From RPQJ01 sp963706755 (GTDB taxonomy: Bacteria; Pseudomonadota; Gammaproteobacteria; Steroidobacterales; Steroidobacteraceae), in assembly GCA_963706755.1 (NCBI GenBank), contig CAVPNH010000016.1:1-64000 (forward strand): a stretch of 64,000 nt of DNA. The letters run 5' to 3'. The position numbers and the translations under genes are program-made. A model generated the notes under the pieces. The model had not been told where the DNA came from. It was given only the letters and a program-made list of their open reading frames with translations, and made no database searches. This document shows, piece by piece, positions 26,600-35,628 of this stretch. Each line of letters opens with the position of its first letter. Position 1 is the first letter of the stretch.

Positions 26600-27475
26600 A
26601 TGAACAGCCAATCAGAGGGGCCCGGCTTCGAGGTCGTGGCTCGACAGGATTTCTCGGACGTAACATTCCTGCTCGAGATCCGGCACCCGATGCTGGCGAA
26701 GGCAGCCCGCCCGGGCCAGTTCGTCATCGTCATGTCGCACGAGCAGGGCGAGCGCATCCCGCTCACCATCGCCGACTTCGACCGCGACAAGGGCACGATC
26801 ACGCTCGTCATCCAGGCGGTCGGCAAGACCACGCGCGAGATGCAGGGCAGCTGCCACGTCGGCACGCGGCTCACGGCGCTGGTGGGACCCATGGGCATCC
26901 CGAGCCACATCGGCAAGGCGCGCAAGGTCATGTGCGTGGGCGGCGGCCTCGGCGTCGCGCCGGTCTACCCGCAGGCGCGGGCCTACAAGGAAAGCGGTGC
27001 GTACGTGATCGGCATCCTCGGCTTCCGCACGCGCGACCTCGTGTTCTGGGAGGAGAAGTTCCGCGACTGCTGCGACGAGCTCATCCTCTGCACGGACGAC
27101 GGCTCGGCGGGCATCAAGGGCCTGGTCACCGAGGGTATCCGCCAGGCCGTCCTGAAGCACCCGGACATCGACGAGTGCGTCGCGATCGGCCCGCCAGTCA
27201 TGATGAAAGGCTGTGCCGAGGCGACGCGCCCGCACGGGATCCACACGATCGTGAGCCTGAACCCGGTGATGGTGGACGGCACCGGCATGTGCGGTGGCTG
27301 CCGCGTCAAGCTCGATACCGGCGTGAAGTTCGCCTGCGTCGATGGCCCTGACTTCGACGGCCACCACGTCGACTTCGACGACCTGATGTTCCGCCTGCAG
27401 CGCTACAAGGCGACGGAGCGCGAGGCCAGCGAGCGCTTCGACGAGAATTGCCGGCTCAGGAGCCAGGTACCGTGA
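26600..27475 (+). CDS. NfnS/SudB-like FAD-NAD(P)-binding oxidoreductase subunit
   Basis: 291 residues; ATG 26600 preceded by AGGATGAG. It is a ferredoxin-NADP reductase-type fold: FAD-binding PGQFVIVMSHEQGERIPLTI, NAD(P)-binding CVGGGLGVAPVYPQARAYKE, and a C-terminal iron-sulfur motif GTGMCGGCRVKLDTGVKFAC with VDGPDFDGHHVDFD. This is the small subunit of NADH-dependent ferredoxin:NADP oxidoreductase (NfnS) or of sulfide dehydrogenase (SudB). It overlaps the NfnL-like gene by 4 bp (GTGA). Next to a 2-oxoacid oxidoreductase it probably moves electrons between ferredoxin and NAD(P)H. Whether it bifurcates electrons cannot be told. Confidence 0.87.
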   Translation: MNSQSEGPGFEVVARQDFSDVTFLLEIRHPMLAKAARPGQFVIVMSHEQGERIPLTIADFDRDKGTITLVIQAVGKTTREMQGSCHVGTRLTALVGPMGIPSHIGKARKVMCVGGGLGVAPVYPQARAYKESGAYVIGILGFRTRDLVFWEEKFRDCCDELILCTDDGSAGIKGLVTEGIRQAVLKHPDIDECVAIGPPVMMKGCAEATRPHGIHTIVSLNPVMVDGTGMCGGCRVKLDTGVKFACVDGPDFDGHHVDFDDLMFRLQRYKATEREASERFDENCRLRSQVP

Positions 27476-28992
27476 CCGAAGCGAAGAAAAAGAAGAAGAC
27501 GATCCGCATGATCCCGCAGGGGCGGACGCCTGCGCACGAGCAGGATCCGCGCGAGCGGGCCAGGAATTTCCAGGAGGTGAACTGCGGCTACTACATCGAG
27601 GACGCGCTCCTCGAGGCGGAGCGCTGCCTCATGTGCCCCGACCAGCCCTGTGTTCGCGGCTGCCCGGTGAACATCGCCATCCCGGACTTCATCCTGAAGA
27701 TCACGGAGAAGGACTTCCGCGGCGCCTACGACACCATCACGGCCACGAACCTCCTCCCGGCCGTGTGCGGGCGCGTCTGCCCGCAGGAGAACCAGTGCGA
27801 GGGCGTCTGCACGGTCGGCGACACGTTGGAGCCCGTGGCCATCGGTCGGCTCGAGCGCTGGGTGGGCGACCTCGCGATCAAGGAGGGATGGTCGAACGTC
27901 CCGTACATCGAGCCGCAGGGGTTCCGCGTCGGCATCGTCGGCTCCGGCCCCGCCGGCATGGCCTGCGCGGCCGACATGGCCAAGGCGGGCTGCGAAGTCA
28001 CCGTCTACGAGGCCTTTCACGAGCCGGGCGGCGTGCTCAAGTACGGCATCCCCGACTTCCGGCTGCCGAACACGGTCGTGGACGCGGAGATCGGCAAGCT
28101 CCGGGAGCTCGGCGTGCGCTTCGAGTGCAACACGCTGGTCGGGCGGCTGTTCACCATCGAGCAGATGGTCGAGGAGATGGGTTTCCACGCCGTGTTCATC
28201 GGCACGGGTGCAGGCTACCCGAGCTTCATGGGCATCCCGGGCGAGAACCTGAACGGCGTGCTCTCGGCCAACGAGCTGCTCACGCGCTGCAACCTCATGC
28301 ACGCGCGGGAGTTCCCGAATTACGACACGCCGATGCAGCCCGGAAAGATGGTGGCCGTGATCGGCGCGGGCAACACGGCGATGGACGCGTTGCGCGTCTG
28401 CCTGCGCCTCGGGGCGGAGCACGTGCGCTGCCTGTACCGGCGCAGCAGCGCCGAGGCGCCGGCGCGCGCCGAGGAAATCCACCACGCCGGTGAGGAAGGC
28501 ATCGAGTTCCACTGGCTGGTGAGTCCCGTGGAAATCCTCGACGACGGCAAGCGCAACGTGCGCGCCGTGCGCTGCGTGCGCATGACGCTCGGCGAGCCCG
28601 ACGAGTCGGGACGCCGCCGCCCGGTGCCCGAGCCGGGCAGCGAGTTCGAGATCGAGGCCGACATGGTCGTGTACGCGATCGGCACCAACGCCAACCCGAT
28701 CATCGGCCAGACCTCGAAGCTGAAGCTCAACAAGCGGGGCTACATCGCCACCGACGACAACCTCGCCACGTCGATCCCGGGCGTGTACGCCGGCGGCGAC
28801 ATCGTCACGGGCGCCGCGACGGTGATCGAGGCGATGGGCGCGGGTCGTCGCGCGGCCCGCCACATGAAGGCCTTCCTCGGTCTTCGCGACACCGATTTCG
28901 TCTACCAGGACAAGCAGGTCGGCGCCGACGCGACGCTGTTCGGCATCGACCGCGCCGAGCACGGCTACGCACGCGTGCGGCTGGCGAGGTGA
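27472..28992 (+). CDS. NfnL/GltD-like FAD-dependent NADPH oxidoreductase subunit
   Basis: 506 residues from GTG 27472, which overlaps the previous stop (GTGA) and has GGAG upstream; a TTG at 27448 is less likely. The N-terminus binds two 4Fe-4S clusters: AERCLMCPDQPCVRGCPVNI and LPAVCGRVCPQENQCEGVC. Then come FAD-binding VGIVGSGPAGMACAADMAKA and the second nucleotide site VAVIGAGNTAMDALRVCLRL. GGDIVTGAATVIEAMGAGRR closes the FAD fold. The family includes NfnL, SudA and glutamate synthase small subunits; the NfnS-like neighbour makes NfnL/SudA the better match. It precedes the 2-oxoacid oxidoreductase alpha gene by 4 bp. Confidence 0.88.
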   Translation: MTEAKKKKKTIRMIPQGRTPAHEQDPRERARNFQEVNCGYYIEDALLEAERCLMCPDQPCVRGCPVNIAIPDFILKITEKDFRGAYDTITATNLLPAVCGRVCPQENQCEGVCTVGDTLEPVAIGRLERWVGDLAIKEGWSNVPYIEPQGFRVGIVGSGPAGMACAADMAKAGCEVTVYEAFHEPGGVLKYGIPDFRLPNTVVDAEIGKLRELGVRFECNTLVGRLFTIEQMVEEMGFHAVFIGTGAGYPSFMGIPGENLNGVLSANELLTRCNLMHAREFPNYDTPMQPGKMVAVIGAGNTAMDALRVCLRLGAEHVRCLYRRSSAEAPARAEEIHHAGEEGIEFHWLVSPVEILDDGKRNVRAVRCVRMTLGEPDESGRRRPVPEPGSEFEIEADMVVYAIGTNANPIIGQTSKLKLNKRGYIATDDNLATSIPGVYAGGDIVTGAATVIEAMGAGRRAARHMKAFLGLRDTDFVYQDKQVGADATLFGIDRAEHGYARVRLAR

Positions 28993-28996
28993 GCAG

Positions 28997-30922
28997 ATGC
29001 ATGCCGTAAAGAACCTGAAGCCGCGTGCTGCGGCTGCCCGTCCCGCGGGCTCCCGGGTCGTCGCGAAGCAGTTCCTGACGCTCGAAGAACACGTGATCGA
29101 GATCATGAGCGACTCGGGGGAGGGCGCGCAGAAGTGCGGCCAGTCCTTCGGCGCGATCGCGGCGCGGATGGGCAACGGCGTCTGGACGGTCGAGATCATC
29201 CCGGCCGAGATCCAGCCGCCCGCCCGCAGCATCGCAGGCGCGAGCGGAAACCGGATCCGCATCGGCCAGAAGCGGGTCACGAATGGCGGCGACGAAGCTT
29301 CGCTCGCGATCGCGTTCAACGAGCAGGTCCTGCTTGGCCGCGTCAACGCGGGCGAGCTGAAGCCCGGCTGCATCGTGCTGCTCGAGAGCATGTGGGCCGA
29401 CAGCCCGGATCCGAAGATCGTCGCGCAGTACGCCGAGACCCGCGACCGGCTGGTCGCGGAGGGCTACCGGCTCCACGAAGTGCCGATGGAAAAGGAGTGC
29501 AGGACGCTGGTCGCGGACCCGCGCAAGGGCAAGAACATGTTCGTGCTGGGGATGCTCTGCAACATCTACAGCCTGGACATGAACCTGGCGCGCGAGCAGA
29601 TCGCCTTCATCTTCGGCAAGAAGGACGAGAAGGTCATCAAGTCGAACGTCGCGCTGCTCGAGGCCGGCTGGGCCTGGGCCGAGGACAACCTCGACTTCAA
29701 GTACAGCATCCCCGCGACGCGCGCGACCGAGGCGCAGGTCGTCATCAATGGCAACACGGCGCTCGCACTCGGCATCCTCGCCTCCGGCATGGATATCTGC
29801 GCCATGTACCCGATCACGCCGGCCACCTCGGCGTCGCACTACCTGAGCGACATCTTCGAGAAGGCGGGCGGCATCGTGCACCAGGCGGAGGACGAGATCG
29901 CGGCCTGCGCGTTCGCGATCGGCGCGTCCTACGCCGGCAAGGTCGCGGTGACGATCACCTCCGGACCCGGCTACTCGCTGAAGCAGGAAGGCATCGGGCT
30001 GGCCGTCATGGCCGAGATCCCGCTGGTCGTGGTGAACGTCCAGCGCGGCGGCCCGAGCACGGGCCAGCCGACCAAGGTGGAGCAGGGTGACCTGCTCACG
30101 GTCATGTTCGGCAGCCACGGCGACGCGCCCAAGGTCGTGATGGCGGTGGGCAGCATCGAGGATTGCTTCTACTCGATGATCACAGCGCGCCGCATCGCGG
30201 AGACGTTCAACATGGTCGTAGTGGTGCTCTCCGACGCGAGCCTCGCCACGGCGCAGCAGCCCTTCCCGCGGCCGAAGTTCGACGCGGACTGGCTCGCGCC
30301 GCCCATCGACCAGAACCCGGTGCCGGAAGGCGCGCGGCCCTACGACTGGGACCCGGTGACGGGCCTGAGCCGCCGCTTCGCGCCGGGCCAGCCGGGCGGC
30401 ATGCACACGCTGACCGGCCTCGCCCACGACGAGTGGAGCCGGGTGGCGTACGACCCCGAGATCAATGAAAGGGGCATGCATGCCCGCAGCCTCAAGCTTG
30501 CCGCCCTGCAGAAGACGCTGACGCCGCCCCCGGTGTTCGGCGGTGACTCGGGCGACCTGCTGATCGTCGGCTGGGGCGGCACCCGCGGCGCGATCGAGGA
30601 ATCGGTCGAGCGGCTGCGCGCCGAGGGCCACAAGGTGTCGTCCATGCACCTCACCTTCCTGCAGCCTATGCACCCGGGCATCAAGGAAGTCATGCGGCGC
30701 TTCCGGCACGTGATGACCATCGAGGGGAACTGGTCGGATGACCCGAAGGACGCGCTGATCGACGAGACCAACCGCCGCTACTCCGCACTTGCCATGCTGT
30801 TGCGGGCGCGTTACCTCGTGGACGTGGACTGCTGGGGCGAGGTTCGCGGCAGCCCGATCAAGCCGGGCACGATCATCGCCGAGGTCCGTCGCCGCCTGGT
30901 CGCGGAGGAGTTGCGCTCATGA
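28997..30922 (+). CDS. 2-oxoacid:acceptor oxidoreductase, fused gamma-alpha subunit (KorA-like)
   Basis: 641 residues. The gamma domain is N-terminal (SDSGEGAQKCGQSFGAIAAR at about 38-57), followed by the alpha domain with the signature CAMYPITPATSASHYLSDIF, then HQAEDEIAACAFAIGASYAG and TSGPGYSLKQEGIGLAVMAE, and the C-terminal transketolase-like domain. These enzymes oxidise 2-oxoacids with CoA to acyl-CoA, passing electrons to ferredoxin; 2-oxoglutarate is the usual substrate of the two-subunit form, but the substrate is not decided here. Its TGA overlaps the beta subunit ATG by 4 bp. Confidence 0.88.
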   Translation: MHAVKNLKPRAAAARPAGSRVVAKQFLTLEEHVIEIMSDSGEGAQKCGQSFGAIAARMGNGVWTVEIIPAEIQPPARSIAGASGNRIRIGQKRVTNGGDEASLAIAFNEQVLLGRVNAGELKPGCIVLLESMWADSPDPKIVAQYAETRDRLVAEGYRLHEVPMEKECRTLVADPRKGKNMFVLGMLCNIYSLDMNLAREQIAFIFGKKDEKVIKSNVALLEAGWAWAEDNLDFKYSIPATRATEAQVVINGNTALALGILASGMDICAMYPITPATSASHYLSDIFEKAGGIVHQAEDEIAACAFAIGASYAGKVAVTITSGPGYSLKQEGIGLAVMAEIPLVVVNVQRGGPSTGQPTKVEQGDLLTVMFGSHGDAPKVVMAVGSIEDCFYSMITARRIAETFNMVVVVLSDASLATAQQPFPRPKFDADWLAPPIDQNPVPEGARPYDWDPVTGLSRRFAPGQPGGMHTLTGLAHDEWSRVAYDPEINERGMHARSLKLAALQKTLTPPPVFGGDSGDLLIVGWGGTRGAIEESVERLRAEGHKVSSMHLTFLQPMHPGIKEVMRRFRHVMTIEGNWSDDPKDALIDETNRRYSALAMLLRARYLVDVDCWGEVRGSPIKPGTIIAEVRRRLVAEELRS

Positions 30923-31875
30923 GTACCGCCACGGTCTGCCTCCAGCATCTCTTCGAGGAGCGCCGCGCGCTCGAGGACTACCAGGGCGGCGTGCCGCGCT
31001 GGTGCAAGGGTTGCGGCGACAACGCGATCCTCGCCGCCATGCAGCGGCTGTGCCGGGACGAAGGCCTGCGCCCCGAGAAGACGGTGTTCGTCTCAGGCAT
31101 CGGCTGCTCGAGCCGCCTGCCGCACTACATGCGCACCTACGGGTTCCACGGCATCCACGGCCGTGCGCTCCCGATCGCGCAGGGCGTGAAGATGGCGCGG
31201 CCGGACCTGAACGTGTTCGTGAACACCGGCGACGGCGACTGCTGCAGCATCGGCGCCGCGCACTGGATCCACGCGATCCGCTACAACATGAACATCACCG
31301 TGCTGCTGCACGACAACCACATCTACGGCCTCACCAAGAAGCAGGCGTCGCCGACCTCGCCGCTCGGCACGAAGAGCAATACGACGCCGCGCGGGTCCTA
31401 CCTCGACGCGCTGAACCCGCTCACCGTCACGCTCGGCGTGCAGAACGTCTCGTTCGTCGCACAGGCGGTGGACTGGATCCCGGAAACGCTCTTCCAGATC
31501 GTTACCGCCGCGTTCCGGCACCGCGGCTTCTCGTTCGTGCGCATCCTGCAGCGCTGCCCCGAGTTCGTCGACAAGATGTTCGAACCCTGGGTGCACGACC
31601 CTTCGAGGATGTTGATGGTCACGCATGAGAACGGCATCCGCGTGAGCCCTGCGCTGCAGAAGATCTACCGCAACCAGGAGGAGCACGATCCCTCGAACAT
31701 GAACCGCGCGCGCGAGATCGCCTCGATCGAGGACCCGATCCCGGTGGGCATCCTGTACCGGAACCCGGAAGTCCCGTGTTACGAGGACCTGCGTCACGCC
31801 GGGGCGCTGCGCACCGCCGACGGGATCCGCTCCACGCTCGATGCGGAGCTCGACAAGTTCACCGTGTGGCCGTAG
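30919..31875 (+). CDS. 2-oxoacid:acceptor oxidoreductase beta subunit, thiamine diphosphate-binding (KorB-like)
   Basis: 318 residues. It shows VPRWCKGCGDNAILAAMQRL at the start, SGIGCSSRLPHYMRTYGFHG, and the thiamine diphosphate motif NTGDGDCCSIGAAHWIHAIR ending in NHIYGLTKKQASPTSPLG. The cysteines CKGC and GCSS plus a later Cys can hold the single 4Fe-4S cluster of KorB-type subunits. It forms the catalytic heterodimer with the alpha subunit encoded directly upstream (4-bp overlap). The ferredoxin-domain gene starts 5 bp after its stop. Confidence 0.89.
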   Translation: MSTATVCLQHLFEERRALEDYQGGVPRWCKGCGDNAILAAMQRLCRDEGLRPEKTVFVSGIGCSSRLPHYMRTYGFHGIHGRALPIAQGVKMARPDLNVFVNTGDGDCCSIGAAHWIHAIRYNMNITVLLHDNHIYGLTKKQASPTSPLGTKSNTTPRGSYLDALNPLTVTLGVQNVSFVAQAVDWIPETLFQIVTAAFRHRGFSFVRILQRCPEFVDKMFEPWVHDPSRMLMVTHENGIRVSPALQKIYRNQEEHDPSNMNRAREIASIEDPIPVGILYRNPEVPCYEDLRHAGALRTADGIRSTLDAELDKFTVWP

Positions 31876-31880
31876 CAATC

Positions 31881-34082
31881 ATGGACAGCCATCTCAGGTC
31901 GCAGGTCGTCTTTCACCTCACCGGGCGCCAGCCCGAGGCGGAAGGGCCGGTGGGAGGTGTGTCAGGCCTGCGGCCGGCGCTGCTCGCGGCCTACCGCGAC
32001 CTCGATTCGCTGCGCTACGACTTCCCTGTGGTGTTCTCAGACGGCGAGGAATTCGTGCAGCCGCTGTCCGCGGTCGTGGACCGGGTGCTGCGAAAGCTGG
32101 CGCCCGAGGGCGTGGCCGGCGAAGGCATGCGCCGCCGCGTGCTGAAGGTGGAGCGGGAAATCCGCAGGCAGGTGGGCGGCGGTGCCCGCGACACCCTTGG
32201 CCGGCTGTGGGACAAGGCGGTCGACGTCCTGGCCACGAAGGCGGACGAGACCTTCGTGCGCGACGCGCGCCGGGCGCGGGACGCGCTCGGGCTCGATGGC
32301 GAGGTCGCCGGCTGCGACGCTGCGCTGCCCGCAAGGTTCGTGCGCCACGCATGGTCGGCCGTGCAGCGGGAGAAGCTGGGCGCGGCGCGCGAACGCATCG
32401 ACCGGCTCGTCATCCGGCTCGGTGAGATCCTGCGGGCCGATTACATGCGGTCGGAGCAGGCGCTGCGCAAGCCGGCGCTGCAGGCGTCCTTCGGCGCTTC
32501 CCATCACGGGCTCTTTGACTTCGCCGCGATGTCGCGGTTGCTGCAGAGGGTCGGCTCGCACGGCGGGCTGGGCGATCGGCGACGTATCCGCATCGAGCGG
32601 GCGATCCAGGTGCTGACCTCGCAGCGGTTCTTCCCGGCCGCGGGTAGCGGCGCCGGTTCCGGCGCGGCCGATGTTCATGACTTCGCATTCGACGAGCCGG
32701 CCGCCGCGCTCGCGGCGTTCCGTGAGCGATTGCCGGAGCTCGTCGAGCTGCTGAAGGCGTTGCTGGTCGCGGAACTCGAAGTCGAGGGCAGTTATCTCGA
32801 GGAACTGCACGACCCGATCGTCGCGGCGCTCGACGAAGCGGGCGTCACCGCGCAGGACCTGCAGTTCTTCCCGGACTATCTCGTCTGCATCGGCGCCCGC
32901 AAGGACGGCGAGCCGGCGCACCTCGCCGCGGCGCTCTCGTCCGGCGTGCCGCTCAAGGTGGTCGTGCAGGTCGAGGACCTGCTCGAGGAGTCCTCGCCCG
33001 GCCGCGGGCAACTGGCGTTCGGGCTGCGCAGCGCGCAGCTCGCGAGCGCAGCCATGAGCTTCGGCGAGGTCTTCGTGCTGCAGTCCGCAGCCTCGAACCT
33101 CGTGCAATTGCGCGCGCGGCTGCGACAGGGCCTGCGTCACCCGGGGCCGGCGCTGTTCAGCCTCTACGCCGGTCCGGCCGACGGCGCGCTGCCGGGCTAC
33201 CTGGCGTCAGCCGCGGCGATGCAGTCGCGGGCGTTCCCCGCGTTTACCTACGACCCGGGCGCCGGGCCGGACCTCGCCTCGCGCTTTTCGCTGGAGAACA
33301 ACCCGCAGCCCGATCGCGACTGGCCGGTGGAGCAGCTCAGCTACGCGGACCAGGACCTGCAGTCGGTCACGGAGTCCGTCGCGTTCACCTTCGTCGACTT
33401 CGCGGTCTGCGATCCGCGCCATGCCGGCCACTTCGCGCCGGTGCCGCGCGCCGCGTGGGGCGATGCGATGATCCCGGTCCAGGACTGGCTGGAGAATCCG
33501 CCGCAGAACGCGGCGAGCGGCGTCCCCAGCGTGCTCGCGGTCGATGACGGCGACCTGCTGTGCCGCCTGGTCGTGGACGAGCGGCTGATGCGCGCCGCGG
33601 TGCGGTGCCGCGAAGCCTGGCATCGGCTGCAGGAACTCGGGGGAGTGCACGACTCGAGGGTGGAGCGCGCGCTCGCGCGTGAGCGGCAGGCCTGGGAGGA
33701 GCAGCACCAGCGCGAGGCGCAGGTCGCTGCGGTCCCCCCAGCCGCGCCGCCGCCTGCGCCAGCCGTGCAGGGGGCGGGTGCCTCGGCTGCACCGGCGGCC
33801 GCGGCCGTCGAAGCAGAAGAACCGCCGCGCAACCCGGACGAGGCTTACATCGAGACCGTTCGCTGCTCGACCTGCAACGAGTGCACGCAGTTGAACCCTC
33901 GAATGTTCAAGTACAACGAGAACCAGCAGGCCTACATCGCCGACGTGAAGGCGGGCACCTACGCTCAACTGGTGGAAGCGGCAGAGAGCTGCCAGGTCTC
34001 GGTCATTCACCCGGGGAAGCCGTGGAATCCGAGCGAGCCTGGACTCGACGAGCTCCTGGAGCGCGCGAAGCCGTTCCTGTAA
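31881..34082 (+). CDS. 733-residue protein with C-terminal ferredoxin domain, part of the 2-oxoacid oxidoreductase operon
   Basis: Residues 1-620 are mainly helical and match no domain I know. Residues about 620-655 are an Ala/Pro-rich linker (VPPAAPPPAPAVQGAG). The last 75 residues are a single-cluster ferredoxin: Cys662, 665 and 668 in VRCSTCNECTQLNPRMFKYN and Cys704 in AAESCQVSVIHPGKPWNP. The same ferredoxin pattern occurs in pyruvate:ferredoxin-type enzymes. It is the last gene of a five-gene operon with the Nfn-like pair and KorA/KorB-like subunits, 5 bp after korB. It probably docks ferredoxin to the dehydrogenase or to the Nfn-like unit (inference). The N-terminal region is the least explained large domain in the window. 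Confidence 0.78.
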   Translation: MDSHLRSQVVFHLTGRQPEAEGPVGGVSGLRPALLAAYRDLDSLRYDFPVVFSDGEEFVQPLSAVVDRVLRKLAPEGVAGEGMRRRVLKVEREIRRQVGGGARDTLGRLWDKAVDVLATKADETFVRDARRARDALGLDGEVAGCDAALPARFVRHAWSAVQREKLGAARERIDRLVIRLGEILRADYMRSEQALRKPALQASFGASHHGLFDFAAMSRLLQRVGSHGGLGDRRRIRIERAIQVLTSQRFFPAAGSGAGSGAADVHDFAFDEPAAALAAFRERLPELVELLKALLVAELEVEGSYLEELHDPIVAALDEAGVTAQDLQFFPDYLVCIGARKDGEPAHLAAALSSGVPLKVVVQVEDLLEESSPGRGQLAFGLRSAQLASAAMSFGEVFVLQSAASNLVQLRARLRQGLRHPGPALFSLYAGPADGALPGYLASAAAMQSRAFPAFTYDPGAGPDLASRFSLENNPQPDRDWPVEQLSYADQDLQSVTESVAFTFVDFAVCDPRHAGHFAPVPRAAWGDAMIPVQDWLENPPQNAASGVPSVLAVDDGDLLCRLVVDERLMRAAVRCREAWHRLQELGGVHDSRVERALARERQAWEEQHQREAQVAAVPPAAPPPAPAVQGAGASAAPAAAAVEAEEPPRNPDEAYIETVRCSTCNECTQLNPRMFKYNENQQAYIADVKAGTYAQLVEAAESCQVSVIHPGKPWNPSEPGLDELLERAKPFL

Positions 34083-34143
34083 GAAAATAGGTGCCAGGCA
34101 CCTATTTTCCGCTCGGAAAATGGGTGCCTGGCACCGATATTTC
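34083..34143. repeat. REP-like palindromes, GGTGCCAGGCACC family (locus 3)
   Basis: Unit one, 34083-34109, is a perfect 27-bp palindrome with 13-base arms around a central A (core GGTGCCAGGCACC). Unit two, 34116-34143, is an imperfect inverted copy (GGGTGCCTGGCACC). The element fills the gap between the convergent ferredoxin-domain gene and gltD and touches both stop codons, so it may also act as a two-way terminator. Confidence 0.85.
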
Positions 34144-35627
34144 TAAGGCAGGTCGGTCTTGCCCATCAGGTAGCGGTCGCACTCGCGCGCCGCGCCACGG
34201 CCTTCGTTGATCGCCCAGACCACGAGGCTCTGGCCGCGACGGCAGTCTCCGGCCGCGAAGACGCCCTTGAGGCTGGTCGCATAGCGGCCGTGCTCGGCCC
34301 GGACGTTGCCGCGCGGGTCGCACTCGACGCCGAGGTCCTTGAGCAGCGCCTGCTCGGGGCCGAGGAATCCCATGGCGAGCAGCGCGAGCCGGGCCGGCCG
34401 CGTCTTTTCGGTGCCAGGCACCTCGACGGGGACGAACTGGTCCTTGTCGTTGCGCTCCCACTTCACCTCGACGGTGACGATGGCATCGAGCCGCCCGTTC
34501 GCATCGCCGACGAACTTCTTCACAGTCGTGAGGTAAACGCGCGGGTCGTCGCCGAACTTCGCCGCGGCTTCCTCCTGGCCGTAATCCGCCTTGTAGACCT
34601 TCGGCCACTCCGGCCAGGGATTGTCGGCGGCGCGCTCGAGCGGCGGGCGCGGCATGATCTCGATCTGCACGAGGCTGCGGCAGCCCTGGCGGATCGCCGT
34701 GCCCACGCAGTCGGTGCCCGTGTCGCCGCCGCCGATCACGACCACGTCCTTGCCGTGCGCGTGGATCGGGCTCGCGTCCGGCCCGCCGTCGAGCAGTGCC
34801 TTCGTGCTCGCGGTGAGGTAGTCCATCGCGTAGTGCACGCCCTCGAGGGCCCGGCCTTCCACCGGCAGGTCGCGGGGCTGGCTCGCGCCGGTGCAGAGCA
34901 CGGTCGCGTCGAAGTCGCGCAACAGGAGCTGGGCCTCGACGTTGTCGCCGACGCTCGCGTTGCAGACGAAGCGGATGCCCTCCTGCTCCATGAGCGTGAT
35001 GCGGCGCGCCACGACTTCCTGCTTGTCGAGCTTCATGTTCGGGATGCCGTACATGAGCAGCCCGCCCGGCCGGTCCGCGCGCTCGAGCACCGAGACCTCG
35101 TGACCTGCGCGGTTCAGCTGCGCGGCGGCCGCGAGTCCGGCCGGCCCCGATCCGATGACCGCGACCCGCTTCCCGGTGCGCAGCTTCGGCGGCTCGGGCA
35201 GCACCCAGCCTTCCTCCCAGCCGCGATCGATGATCTCGGCCTCGATGTTCTTGATCGTCACCGGCTGGTCGTTGATGCCCAGCACGCACGATCCCTCGCA
35301 GGGCGCCGGGCACACTCGTCCCGTGAACTCCGGGAAGTTGTTCGTCATGTGCAGGCGGTCGAGCGCCTCGCGCCACAGGCCGCGGTAGACGAGGTCGTTC
35401 CACTCCGGAATCAGGTTGTTGATCGGGCAGCCCGAGGCCATGCCGCTGATCAGCCTGCCCGTGTGGCAGAACGGGACGCCACAGTCCATGCAGCGTGCGC
35501 CCTGCTGGCGCAGCCGTTTTTCCTCCAGGTGCGGATGGAACTCCTTCCAGTCCGCGATGCGCGCGAGGGGCGCGCGATCGACCGGAAGCTCGCGGAGGTA
35601 CTCGATGAACCCTGTGGGCTTACCCAT
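34143..35627 (-). CDS. gltD: Glutamate synthase small (beta) subunit
   Basis: 494 residues from ATG 35627 (MGKPTGFIEYLRELPVDRAP). It has the GltD cluster ligands GARCMDCGVPFCH, SGCPINNLIPEWNDLVYRGL and CPAPCEGSCVLGI, FAD site VAVIGSGPAGLAAAAQLNRA and NADPH site VVVIGGGDTGTDCVGTAIRQ, ending with GVFAAGDCRRGQSLVVWAIN. It feeds electrons from NADPH to GltB for glutamate synthesis from glutamine and 2-oxoglutarate. It follows gltB with one base between the genes. Its stop touches the REP-like element at 34083-34143. Confidence 0.95.
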   Translation of the reverse strand: MGKPTGFIEYLRELPVDRAPLARIADWKEFHPHLEEKRLRQQGARCMDCGVPFCHTGRLISGMASGCPINNLIPEWNDLVYRGLWREALDRLHMTNNFPEFTGRVCPAPCEGSCVLGINDQPVTIKNIEAEIIDRGWEEGWVLPEPPKLRTGKRVAVIGSGPAGLAAAAQLNRAGHEVSVLERADRPGGLLMYGIPNMKLDKQEVVARRITLMEQEGIRFVCNASVGDNVEAQLLLRDFDATVLCTGASQPRDLPVEGRALEGVHYAMDYLTASTKALLDGGPDASPIHAHGKDVVVIGGGDTGTDCVGTAIRQGCRSLVQIEIMPRPPLERAADNPWPEWPKVYKADYGQEEAAAKFGDDPRVYLTTVKKFVGDANGRLDAIVTVEVKWERNDKDQFVPVEVPGTEKTRPARLALLAMGFLGPEQALLKDLGVECDPRGNVRAEHGRYATSLKGVFAAGDCRRGQSLVVWAINEGRGAARECDRYLMGKTDLP

Positions 35628-35628
35628 G

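Noticed and set aside
27472..28992. NfnL-like gene as a second gltD
   Set aside because: It resembles GltD in cofactor motifs but pairs with an NfnS-like subunit and has no gltB beside it; the real gltD lies at 34143-35627.
34410..34422. A GGTGCCAGGCACC core, identical to REP family 2, inside gltD
   Set aside because: It encodes VPGTE at a position where GltD proteins normally have a similar PG(S/T)E sequence, and it lacks the A/T-rich edges of the repeat, so it is probably a coincidence.
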